A stretch of 64,000 nt of DNA, from NCBI RefSeq assembly GCF_030247185.1, contig NC_080570.1, positions 75,248,132 to 75,312,131 on the forward strand, read 5' to 3'. Position numbers and translations under genes: made by a program. The DNA is from Malaya genurostris. Taxonomy: Eukaryota; Arthropoda; Insecta; Diptera; Culicidae. Positions 49,339 to 61,554 of the stretch are shown here, in pieces. The first letter of the stretch is position 1. Every line of letters starts with the position of its first letter. A model generated the notes under the pieces. The model worked only from the letters and a program-made list of their open reading frames with translations. It was not told the DNA's origin and did no database searches.

Positions 49339-49944
49339 AATCGCAAGTAATATTCACGCTTTATTAAATTCAACCCCCCCCCCCTTGTTGAGTAGCTTGA
49401 AATTAAAAGTGAAAAAATAATTTTAGAAAATATAAAAGATGAAGTGTCTAATAAAATGTCTGGTCTTTAATGTATTCAAGTTGTGTTGTGTTAGTTTACA
49501 GATAATGAGTCCATTTGCTTGTTTCCTCTCGAAAACGACTTCCGCCCAGTGACCGTAGTGTAAAAGGGTTGAAAGTCTTCCCCGCGTAGAATTTCCTCTG
49601 GAGACAAAAGAGTAAAACGACCCAAAGCCGGTGAGTAAAACGTGGCGCGAACACACCACGTGTACGCAATAGCCAGCCAACCAAGTGTTGAATAAAAAAA
49701 AAAAAGAAAATTGATCAGGTAACAACGAGCGTCAAAAATTACTCATTTTTACAGTAAATCTAGCACATATTTTTTAATGCTAAAACATACAAATTCACAC
49801 GTCTGCTTGAAAGGCGGGGTATGTTTGATACATATTTAAAGCAGTCCTGTGAAATTCAGTCATTTTACGAATAACGTTCTTATGAAGTGAGTCATATGAG
49901 AATTTACTTCACTTGTAAAATTCAAATTTTTTTGCTGTGTAGAC

Positions 49945-50745
49945 TTGTAGAATTCGCATTGCCGGTTGCGTCGTTTATACCATTATATCCCCGGAACCGG
50001 AAGTGACCACCATTTGATCTTCGAACTTGATCAATGGTCCAATAGTAGTTTTCAAACGAACCTAGACTTGTTGAAATTACTTCAGTCATCTTCGAAAAAA
50101 TTGAGCAGTAAAAAATCTTAAAAAGTGCACGCACATAAACAAGGCAGTAATTAGAAAAATTTACACTCGGGGCAAAATAGCATAATAAGAGGTTCCATGG
50201 TTTGCTGCTTTCAAGAAAATATTGCATCCGGGGCGATCCAAGTAACAATTTTTGTTGCGCTAACTAATTTGCAACTAGAAATTTGAGTTGTTGTTACTAA
50301 CATCTAATCGCTCACGTGACTCAAAAAGTGCAACTTCTACTAGTGACTAGCAACATATTGGACATCGGTTGAAAGTGAGTTGTCGTTACGTTGCAATGCC
50401 ATGCTGAAATAACTTATATTTACAAAACATGAAAAACACGAATTTTTACAAGTAAACTTGTTAAAACTTAGTCATCATCGCCATTTTTGCATTGTTGGTT
50501 CAAAGTTTACGTCGGTTACGTCATTTGTACTATTATATCTCCGTAATCAGAGGTAACATGGACATTATCTTCGAGCTTAATCAATGGCTTAATAGAAGCT
50601 TTCAAACGAACCTAAGATTGTTGAAATCGGTTCTGCCATTTCTGATAAAATATAGCGTTAAAAACAACGCACTTTTTCGGATACGTTACTTATCCCATCA
50701 TGTCTCCGGAACCAGAAGTCACGACTATTTGAAGTGAAGTGAGTG
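49945..50745 (+). repeat. Two composite-repeat modules flanking a short unknown segment
   Basis: Modules at 49945-50125 and 50480-50740 both contain rttgcgtcgtttrtacyatt..., a tcttcgarctt/tgatcaatgg block and ttcaaacgaacctaga/agattgttgaaat. They match the 32.6-kb copy up to its (CA)n but lack the CA end. Between them (50180-50470) is a segment rich in gttgt/caactt blocks whose origin I cannot identify. Confidence 0.5.
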
Positions 50746-50907
50746 ATCGGGTAGTGGACACAGCACCACTTACACCCTCCGAAAAAGTCGGTTTAAACAG
50801 TGAAAACTGCGCGAGTGGAAACTATAGCAGTGGTTTCAGTGTTTTAAAGGGTAGTCACACCCTATAATGATGCATTATAAGCATAAAGCATTATGCTAGA
50901 AATAGCA

Positions 50908-50972
50908 TGATTTTTTTTATTAAGTTTATTAAGGACCTTTTAACTATTGTCTTTCGGGTCCTTAGCATAATT
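50908..50972 (-). repeat. Possible LINE 3' end
   Basis: On the minus strand it reads aaggacccgaaagacaatag, then taaaaggtccttaataaact and an A-rich end (50911-50920). The aaggacc/ggtcctt pair forms a small hairpin before the A-run, as seen at 3' ends of some Jockey-group LINEs. No coding part could be linked to it. Confidence 0.35.
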
Positions 50973-51468
50973 TGAAGTGTTATCCAGAGAAAATTGATGG
51001 CTGCTGGTCTTCTTTTCACCATAGTCGCCTCGATCATCGTGATCGCAAGTCTGTGTTTGTATTTTTATCTTAGTGCCGGTCACACACCGGCATATAATGT
51101 TCCGTGTCGGAGTTTAAATGCCTTCATGGTGCAGAAGCAGCGTGAGGCACACTCACTGCTGTGACGGATCATGAGGTTTTTACTAGCACTTTTGCTAGTA
51201 TCAGGTTTGATATGAACTCATACCATTCAGGTAAGTTTTTTTCCTATGTGTGTTACAGCGGAGAAATAAATTTTTTTGCACTCTATTTTCACATAAATTA
51301 CGGTGCCTCTGCGCATTTGATTGTGTGACAGATGCAAAAGATACACCTATCGGTTGCTTTTTAACGCAACTGGTGGTATAAAATTATAGTACTGGTCAAT
51401 ACCGGTAAGATAGTAATGTTTCAAACTTTTTTGTTTGGACGCGTTTTCCTATATCATCTATAGGTGTT

Positions 51469-54345
51469 TATTTTTTATTTTATTTTGTTAAATTTCGTCC
51501 ATCTGACCAACATGGTCTTAATGGAACTGTCTAATTCTAAAAACGAACAAATAACAAGAATAAATACATAGTGTTCAAGTAATAAAATTAATTTTACGGA
51601 CGGACTGATAGTAAACGCCGACGGAAGCTGTTAGAAGTGCTCGGAGACCTCGTTGAAGTGACGAATTGAAGCAGCTAGAGAGCTATTGGCAGCGTAGTTC
51701 GTGAACTGTGGAGTCTCAAACAGTAGAGTCCTCGGTCGAAATGAGCGGGCAGGAGCATATAGGTTGATTCGAGCCAGCAAGTCTGGCACATCGTACTCAG
51801 CAAGCAAGATTTTGGCAACAATGGTAGCATTCACCTCCACGCTGTAGGACAAAAGCTGCATCATTGACGAATAGTGAGAAGAGTAATGGACTCAGTGTGC
51901 TGCCCTGCGGAACTCCTGAACAGTTGGAAAAGCAGTCAGAAGAACTATTTCCAATGCAGACAGATAATTCTCGTTGCACCAGGTATGATCTTAGCCAATC
52001 GCAGAATCCAGACGAGCATCCCATTTTTTCAAGTTTAGCGAGCAGAATGTCATGGTTGACTTTGTCGAATGCAGCTTTTAGATCCGTGTAGATCACATCC
52101 ACTTGCAGTTTTTTGCATATTTGATCCACGCAGAACGATGTAAAGCTAATGAGATTAGTCTCAACAGAGCGACCCGGAAAGAATCCATGCTGGTAGGGAC
52201 TAATGTATTGCTTGCAAGATGCAAAGAGTTTTTCATAAATCAGCGACTCAAACACCTTGGATTCCACTCCCAGCGAGGAGATGCTACGATAGTTCACTAT
52301 ATTGCATTTATCCCCTTTCTTAAGCATGGGGAACATCGTAGAGCGTTTCCATTCCGATGGAAATTTGTGCAGACGAAGCGACAAGTTGAATAATGCAGAA
52401 AGCGGAGCAGCTAAAATGTCGGAGCATTTTTTCAGAACAGCTGAGGGAATTATACTCGGGGCGGGTGAATATGACGACATGATTTTGCTTATAGCCGTGA
52501 TAACCATTTGGACATCCACTGCAAACACGTCCATGTCGATGACGTTAGCAGGTACATCACGGACTGCTCTACCTATCTCAGCTTGCGTTGGTGAGTAGTT
52601 CGTGAAAACACTCGAGAAGTGTTTCACAAAAAGATTGCACTTATCAGCAGGGGACACAGCAATGTCATTGTCGAGATGCAGCCTTGACGGAATACCATTT
52701 TCTTTCCTCTTTGTATTGACGAACGACCAGAATCCTTTCGGGTTGCGGCACAGATTCTGTTGGGTGCGATTGACATACCGCTTGTAAAGAAACTTATTGT
52801 AGCTGCGATAGTTGTTGCTGGCAACTGAGAAGTTCTGTTTGGTAAGGGGGGATCGTCGGCTACAGAATGCACGAAGAGATTTAGCACGTGCACGCTTCAG
52901 TTTCTGCAGAGTCGCGTTTGTCCATGGTGGCTTCCTCGGAGGTTGGGACCTCGGTACAGAGGCAGAGACACAATCTAGGAGAAGGCAATTGAAGCGTGCG
53001 ACGGCTGAATCGATGTCGGTGTAGTTCAACTCGATTTAAGGAACGACGCAGCAGAGCGAGGTCGGTCTTATGAAAATTTAGCCTATCAGCGTTCGAAGTT
53101 TCGTCATAGTGTTGCGCAATATCATTTGCGAGAGATATATCAAGAGCGGGATGAAAGTTGTCAAGAGCGACGACAACATCAGCAGCTTCATTAACGGCAC
53201 AATTTAGAAGCGAGTTCGCGCTTGCAAACACCAAATCCAAAAAGTGAGATTGAAAGTTAGAAACATGGCTTATCTGGCTCAGACCGAGAAAGGCAGCTCC
53301 ATCGACAAGCAAGCGGCTGGCAGGAGTAGTTGTCGATACTATCGGATCGGGAAACGCATATCCATGACGAGTGGGTGATCAAACAAGCCCCGGCTACTGC
53401 AGTCATGTTGTCGTTCAGGTGGAATGTGTACAGCTCCGACAAATACATTCCGAGAGAGAAGTTTAATCTTAACCCATATCGTTTCGATCGAAGTGAACCG
53501 ATCGTCCCTGATCAAACCGGAGTCCAACGTGTTAGACACCGCGATTAACACTCCTCCGCCACGTGTTCGAATGCTATTAGCTATGCTGCGGTTGCATCTG
53601 TAGACATTGAAACGGTCACCAAATAGTTGAACAGAATTGATTTGCTCGTCCAACCACGTCTCTGAGAACACATAAACATCATAATCGCTATCCAGTGCAG
53701 TCAGGTAGACATCGTCCAGTTTTGTCCTCAGTCCCCGAGTGTTTTGATAATAAACACGGAGACCGCGTGCGGAGTCAGAGTGAGTTGTACCATTTCGACA
53801 AGTTGGGCTGGAAACCGGAAAAGCGTTGGCTTGAGGTACAGAAGAAATGCAAGGGTACTCGCCTGAGGGTGGCGGCTGGAGGTCTCTTTCACCGCTCTCG
53901 ATCGCAGTACCGAGACGGCTCTGATGGCTGGAATCGAGGTCGTCAATTGCTGATGATGAAGAAATTCTGGTAGGAGACAGAACTGGGTCGGGTGGCTTAG
54001 AAGCTGACGTAGGCCTTCCACTAGGAGTAGCCTTGTAGCCAGCATCGCGTGGACGTTTACCAGTGAGCCGATTTGACGCTGACTTTGCAGCCGACGAAGT
54101 GTTGAACTGGTCAGACAACGCTTGTAATGCACAATTAGTCTTGTCTAGCTCAAGTTTAAACTCCTTCAGATAGTCGTTGACCCAATCTGAGACCGTTGAA
54201 ACAAGATTCACCGTGGTTAACACAAAAGTGACATTTGATGAAATCCAGGCTTTTCACCGACTTAGAGCACTGAACTCAAGATGAATCCATTTTGCAGACT
54301 TTGTTGGCTCCTGTCGCTCACAAAAAAAAAAGTGATCAGTCTTTG
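51469..54345 (-). mobile_element. CR1/Jockey-like LINE, long but internally deleted
   Basis: Read on the minus strand: a short ORF1 remnant (about 54290-54100), ORF2 endonuclease, reverse transcriptase up to just before the catalytic YADD, a deletion, the C-terminal domain and a 3' end ggacgaaatttaac with an (AAAATAAAAT)-type tail at 51469-51500. Of the LINE sequences here this has the most complete endonuclease. No target duplication was found. Confidence 0.8.
51631..54223 (-). pseudogene. CR1/Jockey-like ORF1 remnant fused to ORF2 endonuclease and reverse transcriptase
   Basis: Frame 1 (54223-53339): ORF1-like Ser/Pro-rich tail, then endonuclease LRVYYQNTRGLRTKLDD, ETWLD, RGGGVLIAVS. A frameshift near 53330 leads to the rest of the endonuclease (53312-52900: NFQSHFLDLVF, ALDNFHPALDIS). 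A further shift leads to reverse transcriptase (53029-51797): RNPKGFWSFVNTKRK, MLKKGDKCNIVNYRSIS, YQHGFFPGRSVETNL, motif A YTDLKAAFDKVNHD, GVPQGSTLSPLLFSLFVND. The YADD block and thumb are deleted near 51850. The C-terminal ARINLYAPARSFRPR is at 51864-51631. ORF1 running into ORF2 without a break implies another deletion. Confidence 0.85.
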
Positions 54346-55490
54346 TATATGTTATATTCGCACTTAGTCAGACAGAGTGTAGCTATTGACATACAGATGT
54401 CGCGACGTAACCCGATTTCACCGGGACCGCGAAGATGGTGTAAACAAAAACAGCTGTAATGCCACAAACCGATCAAGTAACACTCCCTGAAAACAGCTAA
54501 TACCGGAATGTAAAAACAAAACTTTACTATTTCACGACTGCTTTCGATGTTTAGAGTGATTTTCGCACGACTAACAACCAATAAGAATCGTATTTCACAG
54601 AAAAAATAACAAAGAAAAAGTATCGAGCTCACGCGCACAGTAAATTGACAATCCGATCTATTGAAGATTGAAGATTGATTAACAATAGCATTCTTGCTCA
54701 TCTTCACACGCTATGACTGTGTGATTCCTGGGTTTTAATTATATCGCTATACTACCTGGCGCCATGCAAGAAATCTGTGCGGTAAGCCAGTGTCAGCTGT
54801 TCTATACAGATATCAGAGTGATAATTTGTACACCGCGGTTTGGATGGTTTGGGAACTGCTCGCAAATAGTTCTGCTTCAATTGTTTTCCCGGTCGTTTCC
54901 TTTTCTCTTGGCTATGGGGACAGTACTTTGGATACGAATTAGAGGGTCATTTTACACATTGTCCTCTGAGGTTACTCCGGGTTTTTCATTTGAACTGCAG
55001 GCTTGCCGACATGTCTTGAACCTTTGTATCGCTGTGTGTACAATTTATTTTTCTCACTTAACACTCACTCACTTAACACACCAAAGATACACTGGTCGGT
55101 GTGTGCAGATTCTGGACAGCTTGTCACACTCGTCCATATGAAACATTTATATTTACTCTTGAATATAATTGTGCACGAATTCACTTTGAGCGAAATTAAA
55201 AAAGAGGTTTCGCAAGAGGAAAGCTCACAGAAAGGCGACTTCTACTTCTACAAGTAACTTGCCCGATCAAATTGAACGGATGGTCCGGATGTTGAACGCT
55301 ATGTTCACTGATGACCTGAAAGCCCACTTATTAAAAGACTTGAACAAATTTCTTTTTACAACACCGTCTACGGAGTTTATACCAAGCTTCGAAGCCAAAG
55401 ATTCTCTCTGGAGAATGAGATGAGCAGTACCTGGCTCAAGCAGACGCTCCTGTATATAGCAGAAACCGTCTACCAATGAAAAAATAAGAG
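54346..55490. other. No gene recognised
   Basis: Frames at 54336-54707 (minus) and 54764-55141 (plus) lack recognisable domains. Sequence up to about 54720 might be the LINE's 5' untranslated region, but I have no second copy to compare. Confidence 0.3.
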
Positions 55491-55575
55491 TAAGTACATA
55501 CACACACAGATATTTTGCAATCTCGTCGAATGTATTCGTTCGAAAGCCGGTTTTCTAGCAATTCTATTACCTTAG
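55491..55575 (+). repeat. Composite interspersed repeat, short 3' fragment
   Basis: acatacacacacagatattttgcaatctcgtcgaatg followed by gaaagccggttttctagcaattctattacctt matches the end region of the 32.7-kb copy. The final gagaaaggcaaaa is lost. Confidence 0.55.
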
Positions 55576-58500
55576 AAAATCCTTGCAGTGACATGATCCG
55601 AAAACATCAAAACCCGTTTTTGATGTCAACTGTTTCGTTCGGATTTAGCATCAATGCATCACCCGAAAGACGAGGTATAAAGCAAGCGGTACCGTACCTA
55701 AGGAGATCTGTCTCCAGACCAGACAAACTGACACTTCTTGGACCATGACAAAGACGTATTTGCGGAAACAGTCTGTGCGGCAGCTTAATAACTGTAATAG
55801 ATGTCGGAAATATTACGTCGAATTCCAGTAGAGTATAATAGAGAACCGTAAAATGAAATAACAATTTGATTTGCTAAAAAACTAAGCTTTATTGTTATTT
55901 CCAAATCATACTTAGACTTACTGGGACACCCTATACCGGCATTGTTTCATTTCATAGCTCTCCTTACCTAGTTCAAATTTTTCTCACGCGTAGAATATTT
56001 CATTGAGGCTCTGTATCTGCGAACCGAGAAAAAATTGATATGGGAATACGATCTAATAGGTATATTGCTTGTATACTCTAATGAAAGAAGTTCTTCAATT
56101 CCCAGTGCGATACTTTATAGATGAACGAAGATAGAAGTCAAACATTTTCGTATAATGAAACGAATATAGATTTATGCTACAATTGGGAGACGGTTTTGAT
56201 CTCATCTTCAGCTTTTCTACGAAAAATTGGTTTCAACTTTGGCACGAATGGTTTGAAATTTATTACATTTTATCAACATATATCTGGAAATTTTAATGAC
56301 GTGCTCATTATTATCGTCAAACTTTTCAACAAATTCGAATGAACGCTGGTTGATTAATGCTACACTAATGATGCTTAAAATGTACATGAAATAAGCTTTC
56401 GAAGTTGGGAAAATTGAAGCGAAAATGTGCAATCATAGTATTATGCACGCGTTCCATTACCTATTCTAATATAAATCAACACTCTAGTATTCGATTCGGC
56501 GAATCTCCTGCTAATCTGAATCACGTACAAATTTGTCCTAGGCCAAATTCCAATCACCCAAACCCACTACACGATTTTACTTGCTCGTTGAGTTAGATTG
56601 CGAAATAGGCAGAAGATGAGTACAAAATGCAAAAACCATGTTAATTCCATCTGCCGACTGGTGTTACGCCGTATAGAATTACGTCGGCCACAGATGGGCT
56701 AAATCCCCATCGGAACTCCCCAGATAATTACATGTCTTGAGACTTGCCAGGGAAAAGCGCACGATTCCATTAGTGGCTCCCAAAGAGCCATTCGTAAGCC
56801 GTACTTTGCGGATGAACAAGTAAGACCCATAGGAAAGGAAAGGAAAGGAATACTTTGCTCCTGCCTGTCAATAAATGGATTTGAAGGTCTGGGCGGCGAG
56901 ATGGTTTACAAGCAGAGATGAATTGGATAGATTATTTGCAATGCTTTTTACGGGTTTGACGTTAATGGGGGTTGTATTTTCCACAGTGTATCGTGTTGCA
57001 GAGGTGTAACCTGGATATCATAGCGTAATTGATAGCGATTAACATATGCTCCTATTACTAACTTAAACTTGCACCGGTTTGTTAATGTTTAGTGGCGTCA
57101 TCAAGGGACAAATCTGTTTCATGAGCATTTTTTGTGAATTAGCATTTTTGATAATCGTATGATCAAACATTAAATGCTCGAATAAATCTTTTGTTTGCTT
57201 TTGTTTTTCCACTAAGAAGATCTGGATTATTTTAGGTTCCTGACGAAAGTGACTATAGTAATTCCCTTTAATTTGAAATATTTAATTGCCTTTAAAATTA
57301 AAAATGCATCAAACATAATTAATTATAAATTGCCCGTTGCACTTGCATCGAAGATTGTGGGGAACCAGAGTCCGTTGCCGATTTCTATCCCAGGAAACAC
57401 AGAAGAGTGAAATCGATTTGAATATCTAATCGATGCATTGAATGAATGAAATAATCACATTTGACAAAATTGGACTCATCTGCTAGACGGTGTACAGTGA
57501 ATGTGACATTGTCGAAAAGTTTTCCAATTCGAGAGAATCACTATTTTCTAACAGAATGTTCAACATTTAAAACAAAACTGTTCCATTTCCATGATACGAG
57601 TTTTATATGCAAAGAAACCGTTTCGATGACATTGTTGCATTCGATTCAACTTATCTGCAGATGTTACTCCTGTAATTGCTTTCGACGCATCCTTTTAGTA
57701 CGGAGCATAAAAGACTTTCTCCATGCCATCGTTGAAATGCTCTGGCAAAGTTGTAAATCTTCTACAGCTTTTGTTCCTGATGGGACTGAAATTCTGAAAG
57801 GGGGTCCTCGTGTATTGAAATTATTCATTATTCGTCATATGGAGTTAGAATTTCTTATTACTCTTATACTTCAACTGCAATCTAGAATGTGATGTTGCAT
57901 CGGTATCTGAGTGGATCGGCGTTGGTATGTTTGTCGAAAGTTTCACTGTAGACTGTATTATGATGGTTTACATGTAATACATGTTTCCAGGTAGTGAATG
58001 AATATTCCTTAGAATATTGGCGTTTCCGAATCCAACAGTTTGCTGAAATAACAGCTAAGTAAGTTCTGGTCAAAAGCGGCATATTTAGTATGCTTATCTT
58101 TCAAAGCCAAAACAAAACAGAACTGCTAGGGTTAACGATAAACGTACTACATGGCCGAAAGGAAATAATTTATTTTATTTCTATCGTTTTTAGCGAAGAA
58201 ATCGAGAAAAATATTTTATCATTTATTTTACGCAAATCAGTTAACAAACAGTAAACAGTAAAGTAAGAATGCAAAATAAACTTTCTTGAGATCCAAACAG
58301 AAAAAAAGAATTTTGTCGAAACATACATATAGGAACGAAAACGATGTCAGACCTTATAGGATGATACCATTTGGCAACATTAAGACATCATTTGTGTTTT
58401 GAGCACATGGAAGGCATTTACCAGAAAGCGCTTTCACGCCTGTTAGTCACGCCCACTTAACTACGTGAAACGATAAAAACAGCCAAACTCTGTTGCTGAT

Positions 58501-58931
58501 GCAGATGTTGGCCTTTATGGAAAGATTAAGATGTTTCGTTTTAACGAATAAGTGCTTTCGTTACCGGATGGTGGCACGGGCAAGAGGATTGTGGCCATTC
58601 CTCAACAACTTTTGTGAGGTTTATACTTAAATTCGTATAAGCTAGTAGGATGCGTAGCTAATCGGATATCCAAATATGATACGATGGCGAATATTACAAA
58701 TATCGTCCAAGGAGTTTTTTTGCAGGCATCAGTGTACAAACGTAGGAATCTTTTAATATCGGCGAAGAATTGCATATTTTCTTTTCTTCGCGAAATGATT
58801 GATCTCTGGATTTTGAATTAAATTAGTAAATTTTTTTGGTTACCATTTTTTACTACAAAGCAAAATGAATTATGATTTTGATTTAAATTAATATATGCCT
58901 GAATGTGATATGAGTACTACACTACATTTTA
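55576..58931. other. No gene recognised; one tailed segment
   Basis: The frame at 57461-57892 (143 codons, Cys- and Leu-rich) has no known motif. A less AT-rich block at 56640-56850 ends in four ggaaa/aaagg pentamers (56833-56850), which resembles the end of a tandem-tailed retroelement, but I could not identify it. Confidence 0.35.
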
Positions 58932-60320
58932 TAGGGTAAGGGCTCCCTATTTCATCTCATTTGTAAGGACGTCGCCTTCAAACCCCGATTTAGCCACTAA
59001 AATCACTATAACTATTTCATATTACTGCTTCATTCGCCTTGCTCCACGTTGACAATTGATTCACATTGCTTGAAAATTTAACTAATATTCATAAAACAGC
59101 TAAAAACACTTATGATGTGTTCACTACTCTGCTCCTAATTCCATCTCAATGGATTTCTATCCATCCTATCGTTGATCCTTTATTCATCCTATAAATTAGC
59201 AATGGCGACAGCAATCAAAACAAAATATTCCACTATTACACTCTCACCCATGCGTATGCGGCTGCCAGATGGCTGACTAAACGCCGCCAGCTGGAAAAAT
59301 ATGGCTTGCAGACATTCTGGTGACCGACTGCCTTACCGCTGCCACATATACAACTCAAACGATACAACCGTACCCACCAGGATTTTTCCACATTATTATT
59401 ATTGGTAAAAAATTTACTCGTTGAATTATCTAATTAATGGGGCATCTTTTAACATCATTTTATTAGTGAAAACAAATAGAACAGATATAGACTTTATATG
59501 CAAAGTAATACATATTTTCTATGAAAACATCTGGCATCTTTGTGCACAGCCGATGAAACACTCACACACACTTCACAGCGTTATGTTGGCGTATAGCGGA
59601 ATGAAACCAGTGCTACTAGATTTGCTACAATGGTTATTCCATTAGTATTTAACACGCTCTTTCTGGTAATATTCGAAGCCAAAACAGCTTTATTTAAATA
59701 TTAATATCAATAATACAATTAAACTAATGTCACGGATACCAAAAACATACTTTTTGATAATAATTTGAAGAAGAAAAACAATTTATTTTTTTTTAACAAT
59801 ATGAGATAACTTGGCAACTTTGCAAAACCAAATAAGATGAAAACAAAGCGCAATCAAGTGAACTAAGTGAAAAACTTTCATCTCATATTTTAAAAGACTT
59901 TTATTGTTTGTCGGGTAGTTTTTGAAGTTTTAAATCGTTAATTAAACAAGTGGCAAGTGATCATTACTAATTATGAAGTCATCCAGCATTCAATGGTAGT
60001 GTAATTGTGCGAAAAAGTGATCATGTTTTGAGACGAATCGATTAGTAGATAATCAGAAACATGACGAACTGTAAATCTTGAGACGAAAATGTGTCCTAAA
60101 TTGAAAAGTGAGTTTATTTTTAATGAAAAAAACGATAAACGAAGAATTTGAAACCATTTCTTTCAATGGGAAAGTGTGACAATAGCTTTTATAATCATTT
60201 TAAAACATTTCAATGTTTGGTTCAGGTAGGTTGTAAAATATTATTCATGTTCAAAGTAATGAGGTGAAGGGATGAGATGGAAATAGGAGCTCAGATGAAA
60301 TAGGGAGCCGTTACCCTATA
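58930..60320. mobile_element. 1.39-kb non-coding TIR element with TA duplication
   Basis: Termini tagggtaagggctccctatt (from 58932) and the inverted aatagggagccgttacccta (ending 60318) match over about 27 bp with one mismatch. TA lies outside each end (58930-58931 and 60319-60320). The longest inner frame (59421-59645) has no transposase motif. TA flanks fit a non-autonomous Tc1/mariner-type element. Confidence 0.75.
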
Positions 60321-60654
60321 TGAATCAAATAATTTTTACTGGATTGTGCATTAAACAGCAGTCAATTAAAACCTACGTGAAAAGTAGATTCCGACCGCAA
60401 CATCTTAGAGCTAAGGTAGTGTGTTATAAACAAAGTAGGGCGGGAAATATTCACATAACTTTTCACGTAACTATGATTGATCGTTTTTTTTAATGAAGAA
60501 AAGAAATGTTTTTTCTGGAAATATATGCCAGTTGTCAGGTCTAATCCTAGGCGCAAATGTCAAAACCCCTTAAATCAAATTGTTTATTTTTCGGAAGAAC
60601 TGTTTTGCAATAAAAAATTCTCGTCAACGTGTAAACATATTTATGTGAAGTACA

Positions 60655-60832
60655 AATGGTCGGGTAAACGACCAGAAAAAAAATTTACCCGTACCCGACC
60701 CGTACCCGAGTGAGCAGTAAAATTTTTTACCCGTACCCGATTGAAAATAAAATTTTTTACCCGTACCCGACCAAAAACCCGTCGGGTACGGGTACGGGTC
60801 GGGTTTCGGGTAAAATACCCGAGACCATCTCT
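60655..60832. repeat. Palindromic repeat of acccgtacccga blocks
   Basis: Three forward ttacccgtacccga blocks (60691, 60731, 60762) are followed by an inverted cgggtacgggtacgggtcgg block (60783 on). Outer ends ggtcgggtaaac and taaaatacccgagacc are a rough inverted pair. It would fold into a strong hairpin. It is likely a MITE-like insertion; no target duplication was found. Confidence 0.6.
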
Positions 60833-61554
60833 ACACTACAGGAATGTAATGCCAAGGCTTTGCTTTTCTTCCTGATTTTCTGAAGTTCTCTTCAAATTCA
60901 CCAATATTTTCAACCCGAGTAATTATTCAGTATAAGTACGAGTATTTTTTCCATAAGCAGGTTGATGCGATCCGGTTTTATTCTTAAGTGAAAAGAAACT
61001 TTGATTGATTTCATTTATGTTCTAATGGCTTCAGTGATGCGACTGAATACTATGTATAGATTATATCGCATAAATATTACTTCGTTTCTTTCAGTGTAAT
61101 CATTTTTCAAATGACACTTTTAAGAGATATTTCAATTAATTTCCGATGGAATATACTTCGAGGGACTTATCAACCATATGAATAGTAGATAATAATCATA
61201 ACCAAATTTTTCGAAATTCAGTCCAGAAATTTATTTATTTTAGTTGTGGATTCCTCCGACGTCAGCTGGAGCAAATAATAAATGGTAAACATCGACATGG
61301 TCTTACCCATCACATACCCTTCCTAAATAGAATGTGTAAAGAGTTGATATATCATTTATTTCCAGGGTTGCTATAAATGAAAGTAGTCAAAGTTTTGGTA
61401 CTGCATTCGGGCACGAATATATCCATGTTGGAATAGACTATTCAGCAGAATTCAAAACGAATCTAATGACTAAGTATCTTCCAGGTTTGAGAACAAACAT
61501 CTTCAAAAATTTTACTTGAATTTCATTTGAAGGGAATAATTTCCGTCCCGAGCA
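60833..61554. other. No gene recognised
   Basis: AT-rich spacer between the acccgt palindrome and the third RTE-like copy. Confidence 0.35.

Noticed and set aside
49620..49700. A primer-binding site (tggcgcgaacac) of an LTR retrotransposon
   Set aside because: No preceding LTR end (CA), no matching downstream LTR and no gag-pol frame.
57461..57892. 143-codon Cys/Leu-rich frame
   Set aside because: No motif, no repeat partner, AT-rich codon use like the surrounding non-coding DNA.
58932..60318. Host promoter or enhancer between aligned inverted repeats
   Set aside because: Exact TA-bounded termini explain the inverted sequences as a transposon; no other signal is visible.
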